Assembly: GCF_002242805.1 (NCBI RefSeq)
Contig: NZ_MCGQ01000046.1
Coordinates: 30,438 to 94,437 of the forward strand
Source of the DNA: Streptomyces diastatochromogenes
Lineage (GTDB): Bacteria; Actinomycetota; Actinomycetes; Streptomycetales; Streptomycetaceae
Direction of reading: 5' to 3'
Length of the DNA stretch: 64,000 bases
Below, one piece after another: positions 14,878-23,480 of the stretch (position 1 is the stretch's first letter; every line of letters starts with the position of its first letter). Both the position numbers and the translations under genes were made by a program. Below the pieces are notes generated by a model. It was not told the DNA's origin, did not search any database, and saw only the letters and a program-made list of their open reading frames with translations.

Positions 14878-17238
14878 ATGAGCACGTATCCCAGACGTCG
14901 AATCCTGGGCGCGGCGGCCGGCGCGACCGCCGCGGCCGCCCTTCCGCTCACCACGGCCACACCCGCACGGGCCGCCACACCCGCACGGGCCGCCGCGCGC
15001 CAGGGGCCGTGGGCCGCCGTCCCCGACCCCGTGCCCGTCCCACTGGACGCCCTCTACGACAACGACGGCATCGACACCGCCTCCGCGCGCGGAGGCGACT
15101 TCGACGGCTCCGGCTACACCTTCCCCGGGGAGGAACTGCCCGCCGGCCGTGTCGAGGTCGACGGCGTGCCCTTCCTCTTCCCGGCCGCGACCACCGGCGC
15201 CCGCAACAACGTCGTCGCCCTCGGTCAGCGCCTCGACCTCCCCGAGGGCCACTATCTGTCGGCCTTCTTCCTCACCGCCGCCAGCTACGGCAACGCCTCC
15301 GGCAGGGCCACCGTCCACTACGCCGACGGCACGACCAGCACCGCCGGCCTCGGCGGCTCCGACTGGTACGCGGCGGGCGGCCCGCTGTCCGCGCCGTACC
15401 GTCACCGGCCCGACGGCGGCAGGGACGAGCACAGCGTGGGCATCGGAGTCGCGGAGGTGTGGCTCGACCCGCGCCGGGAGGCGGTCGCCGTCACCCTCCC
15501 CGTCACCAACCCGGCCGAGGCGAACAAGACCTCCCTGCACGTCTTCGCCCTCACCCTGCAACCGGTGGCCACCGGACGGGCGCTGACCCTGCGCGGCCCG
15601 CACTCCACGCCCTCCCTGCTCGAACCGTCCGGCGCGCAGAGCGTGGAGGCCACCGTCGTCAACGCGGGCACCGTCGCCGTCCTGGCCCCGGACGGTGTGT
15701 CGGTGACGGTCGACGTCCCGGGCGCCCGCACGGTCCAGCCCGCCCGCATCCGCCGCCTCGACCCAGGTGAGCAGGCCCGCGTCCGCATCGGCATCCGCAA
15801 CCGCCCGGGCACACCGCCGGGCACCCGCCGGGACGGCACGGTGACGGTCACCGGCCGAGGCGCCCGGGCGGCCGCGGGCAGCACGGCACTGACCCTCGGC
15901 ACCGCCGACTACGCACCCACCGGCACCTCCCTCTCCGCCCACCAGGCGCCGTACTGGTTCCAGGAGGCCAAGTTCGGCATCTTCATCCACTGGGGCGTCT
16001 ACTCGGTGCCCGCCTGGTCGCCGGTCGGCAAGCAGTACGCGGAGTGGTACTGGAACCACATGCAGGACCCGGCCAACGCGGTGTACGCCTACCACCGGGA
16101 CACCTACGGCGAGGACTTCGCCTACGACGACTTCATCCCCCGCTTCACCGCCGAGCGGTTCGACCCGCGGGCCTGGGTGGAGCTGTTCCGGGACGCGGGC
16201 GCCCAGTACCACGTCCTGACCTCCAAGCACCACGAGGGCTTCGCCCTGTGGGACACCGAGGTCAGCGACCGCAACGCGGTGCGGATGGGCCCGAAGCGGG
16301 ACCTGGTCAAGGACCTCTTCGAGGCCTCGCGACGCTACGCTCCCGAACTCCACCGAGGCCTGTACTTCTCCATGCCCGAGTGGTTCAACCCGGACAGCCC
16401 GTGGATGGGCCACGCCCCGCGCAATCCCTACACCGGCCAACCGGTTCCGTACACCGGCTACACGGCCGGCAAGGACTACGTCCACGACTACCAGGCACCG
16501 CAGCTGCTCGAACTGATCCACGGCTACGACCCCGAGATCATCTGGTGCGACATCGGCGGCGCGAACGACAGCCTCCACGTCCTCGCCGAGTACTTCAACC
16601 ACGCCAAGAGCCGCGCCCGCCCGATCGACGTCACCGTCAACAACCGTTCGGGCATCGACTTCCACGACTTCACGACCCCCGAGTACACGACGTACGACAA
16701 CACGGTCGTCGCCAAGTGGGAGTCCAGCCGGGGCCTCGACCCCTTCAGCTACGGCTACAACCGGGCGACGCCCGACACCGCCTACATGACCGCCGAGGAG
16801 GTCGTGCACAGCCTCGTCGACATCGTCTCGAAGAACGGCAACTTCCTGCTCGACATCGGCCCGCGCGCCGACGGCACGATCCCGGAGATCATGCAGACCC
16901 GGCTGCGCGAGACGGGCGACTGGCTGAGGGTGAACGGGGAGGCGGTGTACGACACCACGTACTGGTCACGGATGGCCCAGCTCGGGGACGACCTGCGCTT
17001 CACGGTCCGGCCGGACCAGGCGTTCTACATCCACTCCCTGGTGCGGCCCGGCGCGAAGCTGACCGTGCCGGCGCCGGTGCCCGTACGGGCCGGGGACAAG
17101 GTGACCATGCTCGGTCACGACCGCCCCCTGACCTGGACCGTCACGGGCGGCTCCCTGGTCGTCGACGTACCGGAGGCGGCGCGGAAGGCGGGCCGGTACG
17201 TATGGGTGTTCAAGGTGGAGTGGCAGGTCACAGGGTGA
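14878..17238 (+). CDS. Tat-exported GH29 alpha-L-fucosidase
   Basis: A 786-residue secreted enzyme. The N-terminus has the twin-arginine motif YPRRRILGAA and a cleavage site after TPARAA. Residues about 40-340 form beta-rich accessory domains. The GH29 catalytic domain starts near residue 355 (PYWFQEAKFGIFIHWGVYSVPAW) and includes SKHHEGFALWD and IIWCDIGG, whose Asp558 is the predicted nucleophile. Family members release L-fucose from glycans with retention. ATG 14878 with GGGAG upstream is preferred over ATG 14851, which would put ten residues before the Tat motif. The fucose operon from 32285 could use the product. Its 3' end overlaps the Lrp gene by 11 bases. Confidence 0.93.
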   Translation: MSTYPRRRILGAAAGATAAAALPLTTATPARAATPARAAARQGPWAAVPDPVPVPLDALYDNDGIDTASARGGDFDGSGYTFPGEELPAGRVEVDGVPFLFPAATTGARNNVVALGQRLDLPEGHYLSAFFLTAASYGNASGRATVHYADGTTSTAGLGGSDWYAAGGPLSAPYRHRPDGGRDEHSVGIGVAEVWLDPRREAVAVTLPVTNPAEANKTSLHVFALTLQPVATGRALTLRGPHSTPSLLEPSGAQSVEATVVNAGTVAVLAPDGVSVTVDVPGARTVQPARIRRLDPGEQARVRIGIRNRPGTPPGTRRDGTVTVTGRGARAAAGSTALTLGTADYAPTGTSLSAHQAPYWFQEAKFGIFIHWGVYSVPAWSPVGKQYAEWYWNHMQDPANAVYAYHRDTYGEDFAYDDFIPRFTAERFDPRAWVELFRDAGAQYHVLTSKHHEGFALWDTEVSDRNAVRMGPKRDLVKDLFEASRRYAPELHRGLYFSMPEWFNPDSPWMGHAPRNPYTGQPVPYTGYTAGKDYVHDYQAPQLLELIHGYDPEIIWCDIGGANDSLHVLAEYFNHAKSRARPIDVTVNNRSGIDFHDFTTPEYTTYDNTVVAKWESSRGLDPFSYGYNRATPDTAYMTAEEVVHSLVDIVSKNGNFLLDIGPRADGTIPEIMQTRLRETGDWLRVNGEAVYDTTYWSRMAQLGDDLRFTVRPDQAFYIHSLVRPGAKLTVPAPVPVRAGDKVTMLGHDRPLTWTVTGGSLVVDVPEAARKAGRYVWVFKVEWQVTG

Positions 17239-17662
17239 CAGGGCGCTCGAAGAAGGTCTCCAGCACCACGGTGGCCTGAGTGCCGCTGACTCCGTCGATC
17301 GCGTATATACGGCGCAGGACGTCCTGGAGCTGCTGTGTCGTCGAGGTCCTGACCTTGACCAGGGCCGAGGCGCTGCCCGCGATGACGTGCGCCTCCTGGA
17401 TCTCCGGAATGGCGGAGAACCGGTCGCCGGAGTCACCCACCCACCGCGTCGACTCCACCATGACGAAGGCCAGCACGCCCTGTCCGACCGCCGCGGGATC
17501 GACCTCGACGGTCGTCCGGCGGATGACGCCCCGCTCACGCAGCTTGCGCACGCGTTCATGGGTCGCCCCCGCGGACAGCCCGACGGCCTCCCCGAGCGCC
17601 GCGTAGGGCCGCGACGCGTCCTGCTGGAGGAGGACGAGCAACTGCCGATCGATGTCGTCCAC
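17228..17662 (-). CDS. Lrp/AsnC-family transcriptional regulator
   Basis: A 144-residue regulator. It starts with DDIDRQLLVLLQQDASRPYAALGEAVGLSAGATHERVRKLRERGVI, a winged helix-turn-helix with the recognition helix near residues 30-45. A RAM ligand-binding domain follows (ALVKVRTSTTQQLQDVLRRIYAIDGV). Members sense amino acids or related small molecules and usually repress themselves and a neighbour. GTG 17662 has AAGGAG close upstream. It is divergent from the SMP-30 lactonase gene across 97 bases that contain a long inverted repeat, its likely operator. Confidence 0.92.
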   Translation of the reverse strand: MDDIDRQLLVLLQQDASRPYAALGEAVGLSAGATHERVRKLRERGVIRRTTVEVDPAAVGQGVLAFVMVESTRWVGDSGDRFSAIPEIQEAHVIAGSASALVKVRTSTTQQLQDVLRRIYAIDGVSGTQATVVLETFFERPVTL

Positions 17663-17684
17663 CGTATCTCCTTCGATGAATTGC

Positions 17685-17731
17685 TTGATCTACCGAATCT
17701 CATTCTGCATAGTATGGGTCTGGTAGATCAA
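17685..17731. promoter_or_regulatory. 10-bp inverted repeat operator between Lrp and lactonase genes
   Basis: Perfect arms TTGATCTACC (17685-17694) and GGTAGATCAA (17722-17731) lie 27 bases apart in the divergent promoter region. Centre-to-centre spacing of 37 bases is about three and a half helical turns. The intervening DNA is AT-rich (TGCATAGTATGGG) and probably holds a promoter. Two-site binding with bending would fit an Lrp-type oligomer controlling both genes. Confidence 0.6.
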
Positions 17732-17759
17732 CATTCGGATCGACGGTGAGGGTGACGGC

Positions 17760-18686
17760 ATGCCCGGCGAGCGACCGCAGTTGTACGAGATCCTCGATGA
17801 CCGGTTCCGTACGGGCGGGTGCACCGCGGGCGACTCGAAACTGGAGACCCTCTTCGAGGGCTGCCGCTGGGCCGAGGGTCCCGTCTACGTCCCGGCCGGG
17901 CGGTACCTGGTGTGGAGCGACATCCCCAACGACCGCCTGCTGCGCTGGGACGAGACCACCGGGACGGTCGGCGTCTTCCGCTCACCCGCCGGCCACCCCA
18001 ACGGCAACACCCTGGACAACGAGGGCCGCCTCGTCACCTGCGAGCAGGGCAACCGGCGGGTCACCCGCACCGAGCACGACGGCTCGATCACCGTGATCGC
18101 CGAGCACTTCCAGGGCAAGAGGCTCAACAGCCCGAACGACGCCGCCGTGCGGTCCGACGGCTCGGTCTGGTTCTCCGATCCCGACTTCGGGATCACCAGC
18201 GACTACGAGGGGCACCGCGCGGAGAGCGAGATCGGCGCCTGCAACGTGTACCGCGTGGACCCGGGCACCGGCGAGGTACGGCTGGTCGCCGACGGCTTCC
18301 GCGGCCCCAACGGCCTCGTCTTCTCGCCGGACGAGCGCCGGCTGTACGTCTCGGACAGCAGGGCCAACCACATCCGCGTCTTCGACGTCCAGGACGACGG
18401 CACCCTCACCGGGGGCGAGGTCTTCGCCGCGTGCCGGACCGGCAACTTCGACAACATCCGCTTCGACGACGCGGGGCGGCTCTGGGCCGCCGCCATGGAC
18501 GGCGGCGTGCACTGCTACGACCCGGACGGCACACTGCTCGGCCGCCTGCTCGTCCCCGACGTCGTCGCCAACATCCGCTTCGGCGGCGCCAGGCGGAACC
18601 GCCTGTTCATCGCCGCCGACACCGCGCTCTACTCCCTCGTCATGTCGGTCACCGGAACGCCGGCGCTGCCGCTCACCAGTACATGA
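17760..18686 (+). CDS. SMP-30/gluconolactonase-family hydrolase
   Basis: A 308-residue six-bladed beta-propeller. Metal-site residues are recognisable: Glu in CRWAEGPVYV, Asn in LNSPNDAAV, the GFRGPNGLVFSPDERRLYVSDS blade, and Asp in FDNIRFDDAGRLW. The family opens sugar lactones with a divalent metal in the cytoplasm. The physiological substrate is open: gluconolactone or another aldonolactone. It is divergent from the Lrp regulator with a shared operator, which suggests inducer-dependent expression. The 3' end overlaps the convergent protease gene by 14 bases. Confidence 0.88.
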   Translation: MPGERPQLYEILDDRFRTGGCTAGDSKLETLFEGCRWAEGPVYVPAGRYLVWSDIPNDRLLRWDETTGTVGVFRSPAGHPNGNTLDNEGRLVTCEQGNRRVTRTEHDGSITVIAEHFQGKRLNSPNDAAVRSDGSVWFSDPDFGITSDYEGHRAESEIGACNVYRVDPGTGEVRLVADGFRGPNGLVFSPDERRLYVSDSRANHIRVFDVQDDGTLTGGEVFAACRTGNFDNIRFDDAGRLWAAAMDGGVHCYDPDGTLLGRLLVPDVVANIRFGGARRNRLFIAADTALYSLVMSVTGTPALPLTST

Positions 18687-19731
18687 GCGCGATCGAGCCG
18701 CTGCCCCAGGTGGAGTACAGGCGGGCCCGGGCCACATAGCTGTGGTCCTTGGCGAGTTTGACCGTGAGGCGTCCGTTGCGGTCCTGGCCGCTGTCGTCGT
18801 CGGCGGTGACGAACTGAAGTTCGCCGTCGACGCGCTCGAACAGGGCCAGGACGACATCGCTGTCGCCGAACGTGCCGACCTGGTAGCTCCGGGTCTCCGG
18901 CGGAACGATCTCGAAGTCGGCCTGGTCCCCGGTGGCGAGCTGCAGCGGGGTCGACTGGAACGCTTCGAGCCGGGCCGGCTTGGCGGCGAGCGGCGGGTAC
19001 CACTGCAGGACCCGCTCCTTGTCCGTCGCGGACAGGCCCAGGGTCTCGGGGATGCCGTTGCGGTAGGCCTCCGGGCGCACGATCAGTCCGGGTCCGAAGC
19101 TGTACTCCATGATGGAGCTGACATCCCAGTCGGAGCCTGTGACCTCGTCCTTCGACAGCTTGCGCAGGATGTTTTCGAACGTGACCTCGTGGGGCCAGTT
19201 GTTGGGCGGTCCGCCGAGGTCCTCGTAGACCTTCGCCTCGTTCCACTGGATGCCCGCGAACGGGTTCTGGTGCTCGTGGGCGAAGCCGATCGCGTGCCCG
19301 GTCTCGTGCAGCGCGGTGGCCTTGCCGTACCGGGTGGTCAGGTCCCAGCCGAAGGTCATGGTCGCTTCGTTCGTGCCGATGAGCAGATTGTCCCGGCCGA
19401 CGTACGACGCGGAGCCGTCGCGCTCCCGGAAGGCGATGCGGATCTCGGACTCGGTGGGATCGGTCACTTCCTTGAAGTCCAGCCCGATCCCCAGGTCCTT
19501 CCAGGCCCGGAAGGCGTGCCGGACCTCCTCCAGCTGCTCCGGGCCTCCGATGTCGCCGCCCTGGTCGAGGAAGGCGTAGTGCAGGACCGTGCCGTTGACC
19601 CACTTGGCGCGGACCAGCAGGATCGCCCTCGACCGGCCCGGACTGAGGTCCGGGGGCAACGCGGGCTGGGTCTGCGGTGGTTGGGCGCAGTAGCGGGGCG
19701 TGGTCGTCCCGCTCTCGGACAGCGCGCTCAT
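18673..19731 (-). CDS. Astacin-like (M12A) zinc metalloprotease without signal peptide
   Basis: 352 residues. The zinc-binding HExxHxxGxxHE signature is intact (HETGHAIGFAHE; H142, E143, H146, H152), followed by the Met-turn SSIMEYS. The C-terminal 120 residues (LATGDQADFEIVPP to the end) form a beta-rich domain of the pre-peptidase C-terminal type. Astacins are normally secreted zymogens, but no signal peptide or clear propeptide is seen after ATG 19731, which has AAGGGGAG at normal spacing. Leaderless release, use inside the cell or an upstream start are possible. The 242 bases before it hold a GAACG-GGA-CGTTC dyad around 19898-19910. Confidence 0.88.
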   Translation of the reverse strand: MSALSESGTTTPRYCAQPPQTQPALPPDLSPGRSRAILLVRAKWVNGTVLHYAFLDQGGDIGGPEQLEEVRHAFRAWKDLGIGLDFKEVTDPTESEIRIAFRERDGSASYVGRDNLLIGTNEATMTFGWDLTTRYGKATALHETGHAIGFAHEHQNPFAGIQWNEAKVYEDLGGPPNNWPHEVTFENILRKLSKDEVTGSDWDVSSIMEYSFGPGLIVRPEAYRNGIPETLGLSATDKERVLQWYPPLAAKPARLEAFQSTPLQLATGDQADFEIVPPETRSYQVGTFGDSDVVLALFERVDGELQFVTADDDSGQDRNGRLTVKLAKDHSYVARARLYSTWGSGSIALMYW

Positions 19732-19973
19732 GACGGCTCCCCTTCGGATGCGTGTCTGTCACCGCGAGGGCGAACAGGCACCGAGCCGTCGGCCGGCGGT
19801 CGGGCGAAGAAGGAGGTCGGCGGCGGCATTCCGATCGCCACCACGGTGTTGCGGTTCCTGAGGAAATGCCCGACCTGGATAACTCCAGCATCTTTCCGAA
19901 CGGGACGTTCCGCAAGTGTCGAATAGTTAGATACCGCAGGAAACCGGGCGGTTGAACAGTGAAGCACTGCCTC

Positions 19974-21020
19974 TCATGCCGGCCGCGCACTCCCCGTACT
20001 GCCCCGCCCCGTGAGCCGCGGCACCGGCACCCCCACCGCCCGTGCCGGCTCCCCGTCCAGCAATGCCATCAGCTCGCGTGCCGCCGTGCGGCCGAACTCG
20101 GCGCTGTCGCGGGACAGGGCGGACAGCCGGGGCGTGACCATGCGGCACAGCGCCGAGTCCTCCCAGGACACGACCGACACGTCCTGCGGGACCCGGAAGC
20201 CGAGGTCGGCCGCCGTCGCGAGGCCGGCCACGGCCATCACGTCGTTGTCGTAGATCAGCGCGGTCGGGGCAGGGGAGCCGCCGAGCACCCGGCGGGTCAC
20301 GGCGGCGCCCTCCGTGTCGGAGTAGTCGGTGGTCACCGAGCGGACCTCCGTGAGGCCGCGGCGCCGCGCCTCCGCCCGCAGCGTGGCGATACGACGCTGG
20401 GTGTGCGCCAGGCCGGGCAGGCCCGCGATGTGCACGATCCGGCGATGGCCGAGGGCGGCCAGTTCGTCCACCACGGACGCCATCGCGCCGGCGTCGTCCG
20501 CCCACACCGTGGACAGGCCGGGGTGACGCACGTCGGGTGCGCCGCCGATCACCACGGCGGGCAGGCCGAGTTCGTCCAGCAGGTCGGGGCGCGGGTCCTC
20601 GGCACGCGGGTCGACCACCAGGACGCCGTCCACCCGGTGCTCCGCCCACCAGCGCCGGTAGACCGCGCACTCGTCGGCCACGTCCTCGGCCACCTGGAAG
20701 AGCAGGCCCAGGTGACGCTCGGCGAGCACCTCCTGGATGCCGGAGACGAGTTGGAGGAAGAAGGAGTCGACGCCCAGCGTGTCCGCGGGGCGGGCCAGGA
20801 CGAAGCCGACCGTGGCCACTCCTTCGCCGGAGAGGGCACGGGCCGCCGTGCTGGGGCGCCAGCCGAGCTGCTCGGCGACCCGGCGGACCCGGGCGCGGGT
20901 GGCCTCGGAGACGCCGGGACGGCCGTTCAGGGCGAAGGAGACCGCGCTCTCGGAGACTCCGGCGCGGCGCGCGATGTCCTTCATCGTCGGTCGGCGCGCG
21001 GGTGATCGCTTCTCCGGCAA
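19974..21020 (-). CDS. LacI-family repressor of the N-glycan locus
   Basis: A 348-residue regulator. The N-terminal helix-turn-helix reads PTMKDIARRAGVSESAVSFALNG, with the hinge helix AARALSGEG; the remainder is a periplasmic-binding-protein-like sugar sensor with WADDAGAMASVVDELAALGHRRIVHIAG and ALIYDNDVMAVAG. TTG 21020 is preceded by GGGGGAG at normal spacing, so the longer frame from 21080 was not used. It is divergent from the sugar ABC transporter and glycosidase operon and separated by palindromes, so it most likely represses that operon until a mannose-containing glycan fragment binds. Confidence 0.9.
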   Translation of the reverse strand: MPEKRSPARRPTMKDIARRAGVSESAVSFALNGRPGVSEATRARVRRVAEQLGWRPSTAARALSGEGVATVGFVLARPADTLGVDSFFLQLVSGIQEVLAERHLGLLFQVAEDVADECAVYRRWWAEHRVDGVLVVDPRAEDPRPDLLDELGLPAVVIGGAPDVRHPGLSTVWADDAGAMASVVDELAALGHRRIVHIAGLPGLAHTQRRIATLRAEARRRGLTEVRSVTTDYSDTEGAAVTRRVLGGSPAPTALIYDNDVMAVAGLATAADLGFRVPQDVSVVSWEDSALCRMVTPRLSALSRDSAEFGRTAARELMALLDGEPARAVGVPVPRLTGRGSTGSARPA

Positions 21021-21061
21021 CGCGGGCTCCCCCTTCCGTACGGTTCGGTACCGGCCAACTG

Positions 21062-21099
21062 CTAATGCGCTTGAGTGCACTTACCCTAAAGCGCATTAG
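21062..21099. promoter_or_regulatory. LacI-type operator palindrome
   Basis: Perfect 11-base arms CTAATGCGCTT (21062-21072) and AAGCGCATTAG (21089-21099) flank 16 bases that include GTGCAC. The site is between the divergent LacI and ABC-binding-protein genes, 42 bases before the LacI start. Each arm keeps the GCGC core frequent in LacI-family operators. Confidence 0.7.
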
Positions 21100-21146
21100 T
21101 GATCGGCGGCAATAGGTTCAACGCACCGCTGTGAGCAGGGGTTTTG

Positions 21147-21160
21147 AGTCACTAATGACT
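21147..21160. promoter_or_regulatory. Second dyad upstream of the ABC importer
   Basis: AGTCA (21147-21151) and TGACT (21156-21160) flank CTAA. The run ACTAATGACTTTAG resembles one arm of the larger palindrome 50 bases away (CTAATGCGCTT). It may be an auxiliary repressor site or part of the promoter for the 21298 gene. Confidence 0.4.
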
Positions 21161-21297
21161 TTAGCTGGGTCGAATCCATTGACTCCTCACACAAACGCTG
21201 GGCACAGTCTGGCCCGGCACCTTCGGCCACATCCCACTGCGTCCCGCCGCATCTCGCCGCATCCCTCTGTATCCCCCTGCAAAGGAGCCCAGCCGCC

Positions 21298-22587
21298 GTG
21301 CGTATCTCCCGCAGAACCTTCGCCGCCGCTGCCGTCGCCCTCGTCCTGCCGCTGAGCGCGTGCGGCTCGGGCGGTGACGACGGCGGCTCGACCGACGCCT
21401 CGGGCAAGGTCGAGGGCGACATCACCTTCCAGACCTGGAACCTGCGCGCCAACTTCAAGCCGTACTTCGAGGGCCTGATCGCGGACTTCGAGAAGAAGTA
21501 CCCCGGCACCCGGGTGAAGTGGATCGACCAGCCCGCCGAGGGCTACGCCGACAAGATCAGCGCCGACGCGGCCGGCGGCACCCTGCCCGACGTCGTCAAC
21601 GTCTCCCCGGACCTGGTCGCCCCGCTCGCCGAGGCGGGCCTCGCCCTCGACCTCGACAAGGCTGCGGGCAAGTACAAGTCCGAGTACCTGGACGGGGCTT
21701 GGGCCAGCCATCAGGTGCCGGGCCTGAGCGGCACGTACGCCTTCCCGTGGTACCTGAACACCGGCCCGCTCTTCTACAACAAGTCCCTGTTCGAGAAGGC
21801 CGGACTCGACCCCAGCACACCGCCGAAGACGTACGACGAACTCTTCGCCGACGCACTGCGGCTGGCGAAGAAGAGCGACGGAAAGGTCGCCACGCTCGCC
21901 AACGTGCCCACCATCGAGGACTTCGGCCGGTACGGCGTCCAGCTGATGAACAAGGAGGGCACCGGGTTCGGCTTCAACGACGCCAAGGGGGTCGAACTCC
22001 TCTCCAAATACAAGGAGTTGTACGACGCCAAGGCCCTCGACCCGCAGGCCCTGACCGCCACCCCGGAGTCCTCCGGCAAGAAGTTCCTCACCGAGGCCGT
22101 CGCCATGAACCCCGGCAGCGCACTCGACCTCGGCAACTTCAAGAAGCAGGCGCCGAACCTGTACAAGAACATCGGGATCACCGACCAGATCACCAGCACC
22201 GGGCACGTCAACATGTACGTGATGGGCGTGATGGTCAACTCCCGCACCAAGCACACCCCGGCCGCGGTCGCCTTCGCGCACTTCGTCACCGACGCGCGGA
22301 ACCAGATGTCCTTCGCCAAGAAGGTCGCCATCTTTCCCAGCACCGCCGGCTCCCTCGACGACCCGTACTTCACCAAGGAGGACGGCACCGACGAGACGCG
22401 CGTGCGCATCGCCGCCGCCCAGTCCCTGAAGAACGCGGTCAACTACACGCCGGTGCTGTTCAGCGAGCAGATGAAGACCGCGCTGCGCAACGAGGTCGCC
22501 AAGGCCCTGCAGGGCAAGGAGAGCCCCAAGACGGCTCTTGACAACGCTGTCAAGGCCTGCGACCAGCTCCTGAAGCAGCAGGGCTGA
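21298..22587 (+). CDS. Sugar ABC transporter substrate-binding lipoprotein (family 1)
   Basis: A 429-residue solute-binding lipoprotein. The signal MRISRRTFAAAA is followed by lipobox LSAC, with lipidated Cys22. The mature part starts ITFQTWNLRANFKPYFEGLIADFEKKYPG, and the region LAFPWYLNTGPLFYNKSLFEKAGL-like (residues about 143-166) is characteristic of carbohydrate-binding proteins of the CUT1 group. GTG 21298 follows AAAGGAG at a slightly long 11 bases. It is the first gene of an operon with two permeases and three glycosidases, so its ligand is probably a manno-oligosaccharide ending in GlcNAc. No ATPase gene is present; a shared MsiK-type ATPase is likely. Confidence 0.92.
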   Translation: MRISRRTFAAAAVALVLPLSACGSGGDDGGSTDASGKVEGDITFQTWNLRANFKPYFEGLIADFEKKYPGTRVKWIDQPAEGYADKISADAAGGTLPDVVNVSPDLVAPLAEAGLALDLDKAAGKYKSEYLDGAWASHQVPGLSGTYAFPWYLNTGPLFYNKSLFEKAGLDPSTPPKTYDELFADALRLAKKSDGKVATLANVPTIEDFGRYGVQLMNKEGTGFGFNDAKGVELLSKYKELYDAKALDPQALTATPESSGKKFLTEAVAMNPGSALDLGNFKKQAPNLYKNIGITDQITSTGHVNMYVMGVMVNSRTKHTPAAVAFAHFVTDARNQMSFAKKVAIFPSTAGSLDDPYFTKEDGTDETRVRIAAAQSLKNAVNYTPVLFSEQMKTALRNEVAKALQGKESPKTALDNAVKACDQLLKQQG

Positions 22588-22592
22588 CGCGA

Positions 22593-23480
22593 ATGGCCGG
22601 CGTGTCGCGCGTGCGGCGCCAACTTCCCACCAGCCCCTGGCTGTTCGCCGCCCCGGGGCTGATCGTCATCGGCGCCTTCGTGCTGTACCCGTTCGTGTCG
22701 ACCGTGGTGAACTCCTTCACCGACCGCCGCACCCTGATCCCGGGCCGCTTCGTCGGACTCGCCAACTTCCGCGAGCTGCTCCACGACGACATGTTCTGGA
22801 CCGGCCTGCGCAACAGCACGCTGTACATCGTCGGGGTCGTACCGGCCCTGGTGATCCTGCCGCTGCTGCTCGCGCTGCTGGTGCAGAAGAACATCCCCGG
22901 CATCACCTTCTTCCGGTCCGCCTTCTACACCCCGGTCGTCGCCTCCATCGTGGTCGTCGGGCTGATCTGGGTGTGGCTGCTGGACGAACGCGGCCTGGTC
23001 AACTCCCTGCTGGAGGCGGTGGGGATCGGGCGGGTCGGCTTCCTCAGCGACCAGTGGCTGCTCCTGCTGAGCGCCATGGCCGTGACGGTGTGGAAAGGCC
23101 TCGGCTACTACATGATCATCTATCTGGCCGCGCTGGCGAACGTACCGCGCGAGCTGCACGAGGCCGCCGCCGTGGACGGCGCAGGTCCGGTCCGCCGCTT
23201 CCTCACGGTCACCGTGCCCGCCGTGCGCTCCACCATGGTGCTGGTCGCCGCGCTCTCCTCGGTCGCCGCGTTCAAGGTCTTCTCCGAGGTGTACCTGATG
23301 GCCGGCCCGAGCGGCGGCCCGGCCGGCGAGGACACCACCCTCGTCATGCTCGTCCAGCGCACCGGCACCGGCCTGACCGGCCGCGTCGGCTACGCCTCCG
23401 CCCTCTCCGTCGTCGTGTTCGTCGTCACCGTCGTACTGATGCTGCTCGTCCTGCGCGCCGACCGGAGGGAGGAGACATGA
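22593..23480 (+). CDS. Sugar ABC transporter permease (MalF type)
   Basis: A 295-residue inner-membrane subunit with six hydrophobic helices. The cytoplasmic EAA loop that docks the ATPase is clear: ELHEAAAVDGAGPVRRF near residues 186-202. It begins six bases after the binding-protein stop and its own stop overlaps the next permease by four bases. Sugar uptake is its role by family; specificity is inferred from the glycosidase neighbours. Confidence 0.93.
   Translation: MAGVSRVRRQLPTSPWLFAAPGLIVIGAFVLYPFVSTVVNSFTDRRTLIPGRFVGLANFRELLHDDMFWTGLRNSTLYIVGVVPALVILPLLLALLVQKNIPGITFFRSAFYTPVVASIVVVGLIWVWLLDERGLVNSLLEAVGIGRVGFLSDQWLLLLSAMAVTVWKGLGYYMIIYLAALANVPRELHEAAAVDGAGPVRRFLTVTVPAVRSTMVLVAALSSVAAFKVFSEVYLMAGPSGGPAGEDTTLVMLVQRTGTGLTGRVGYASALSVVVFVVTVVLMLLVLRADRREET

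Noticed and set aside
21165..21190. GGGTCGAATCC-like string suggesting a tRNA T-arm
   Set aside because: No matching acceptor, D-arm or anticodon stem could be built around it; it is part of the operator and promoter region.
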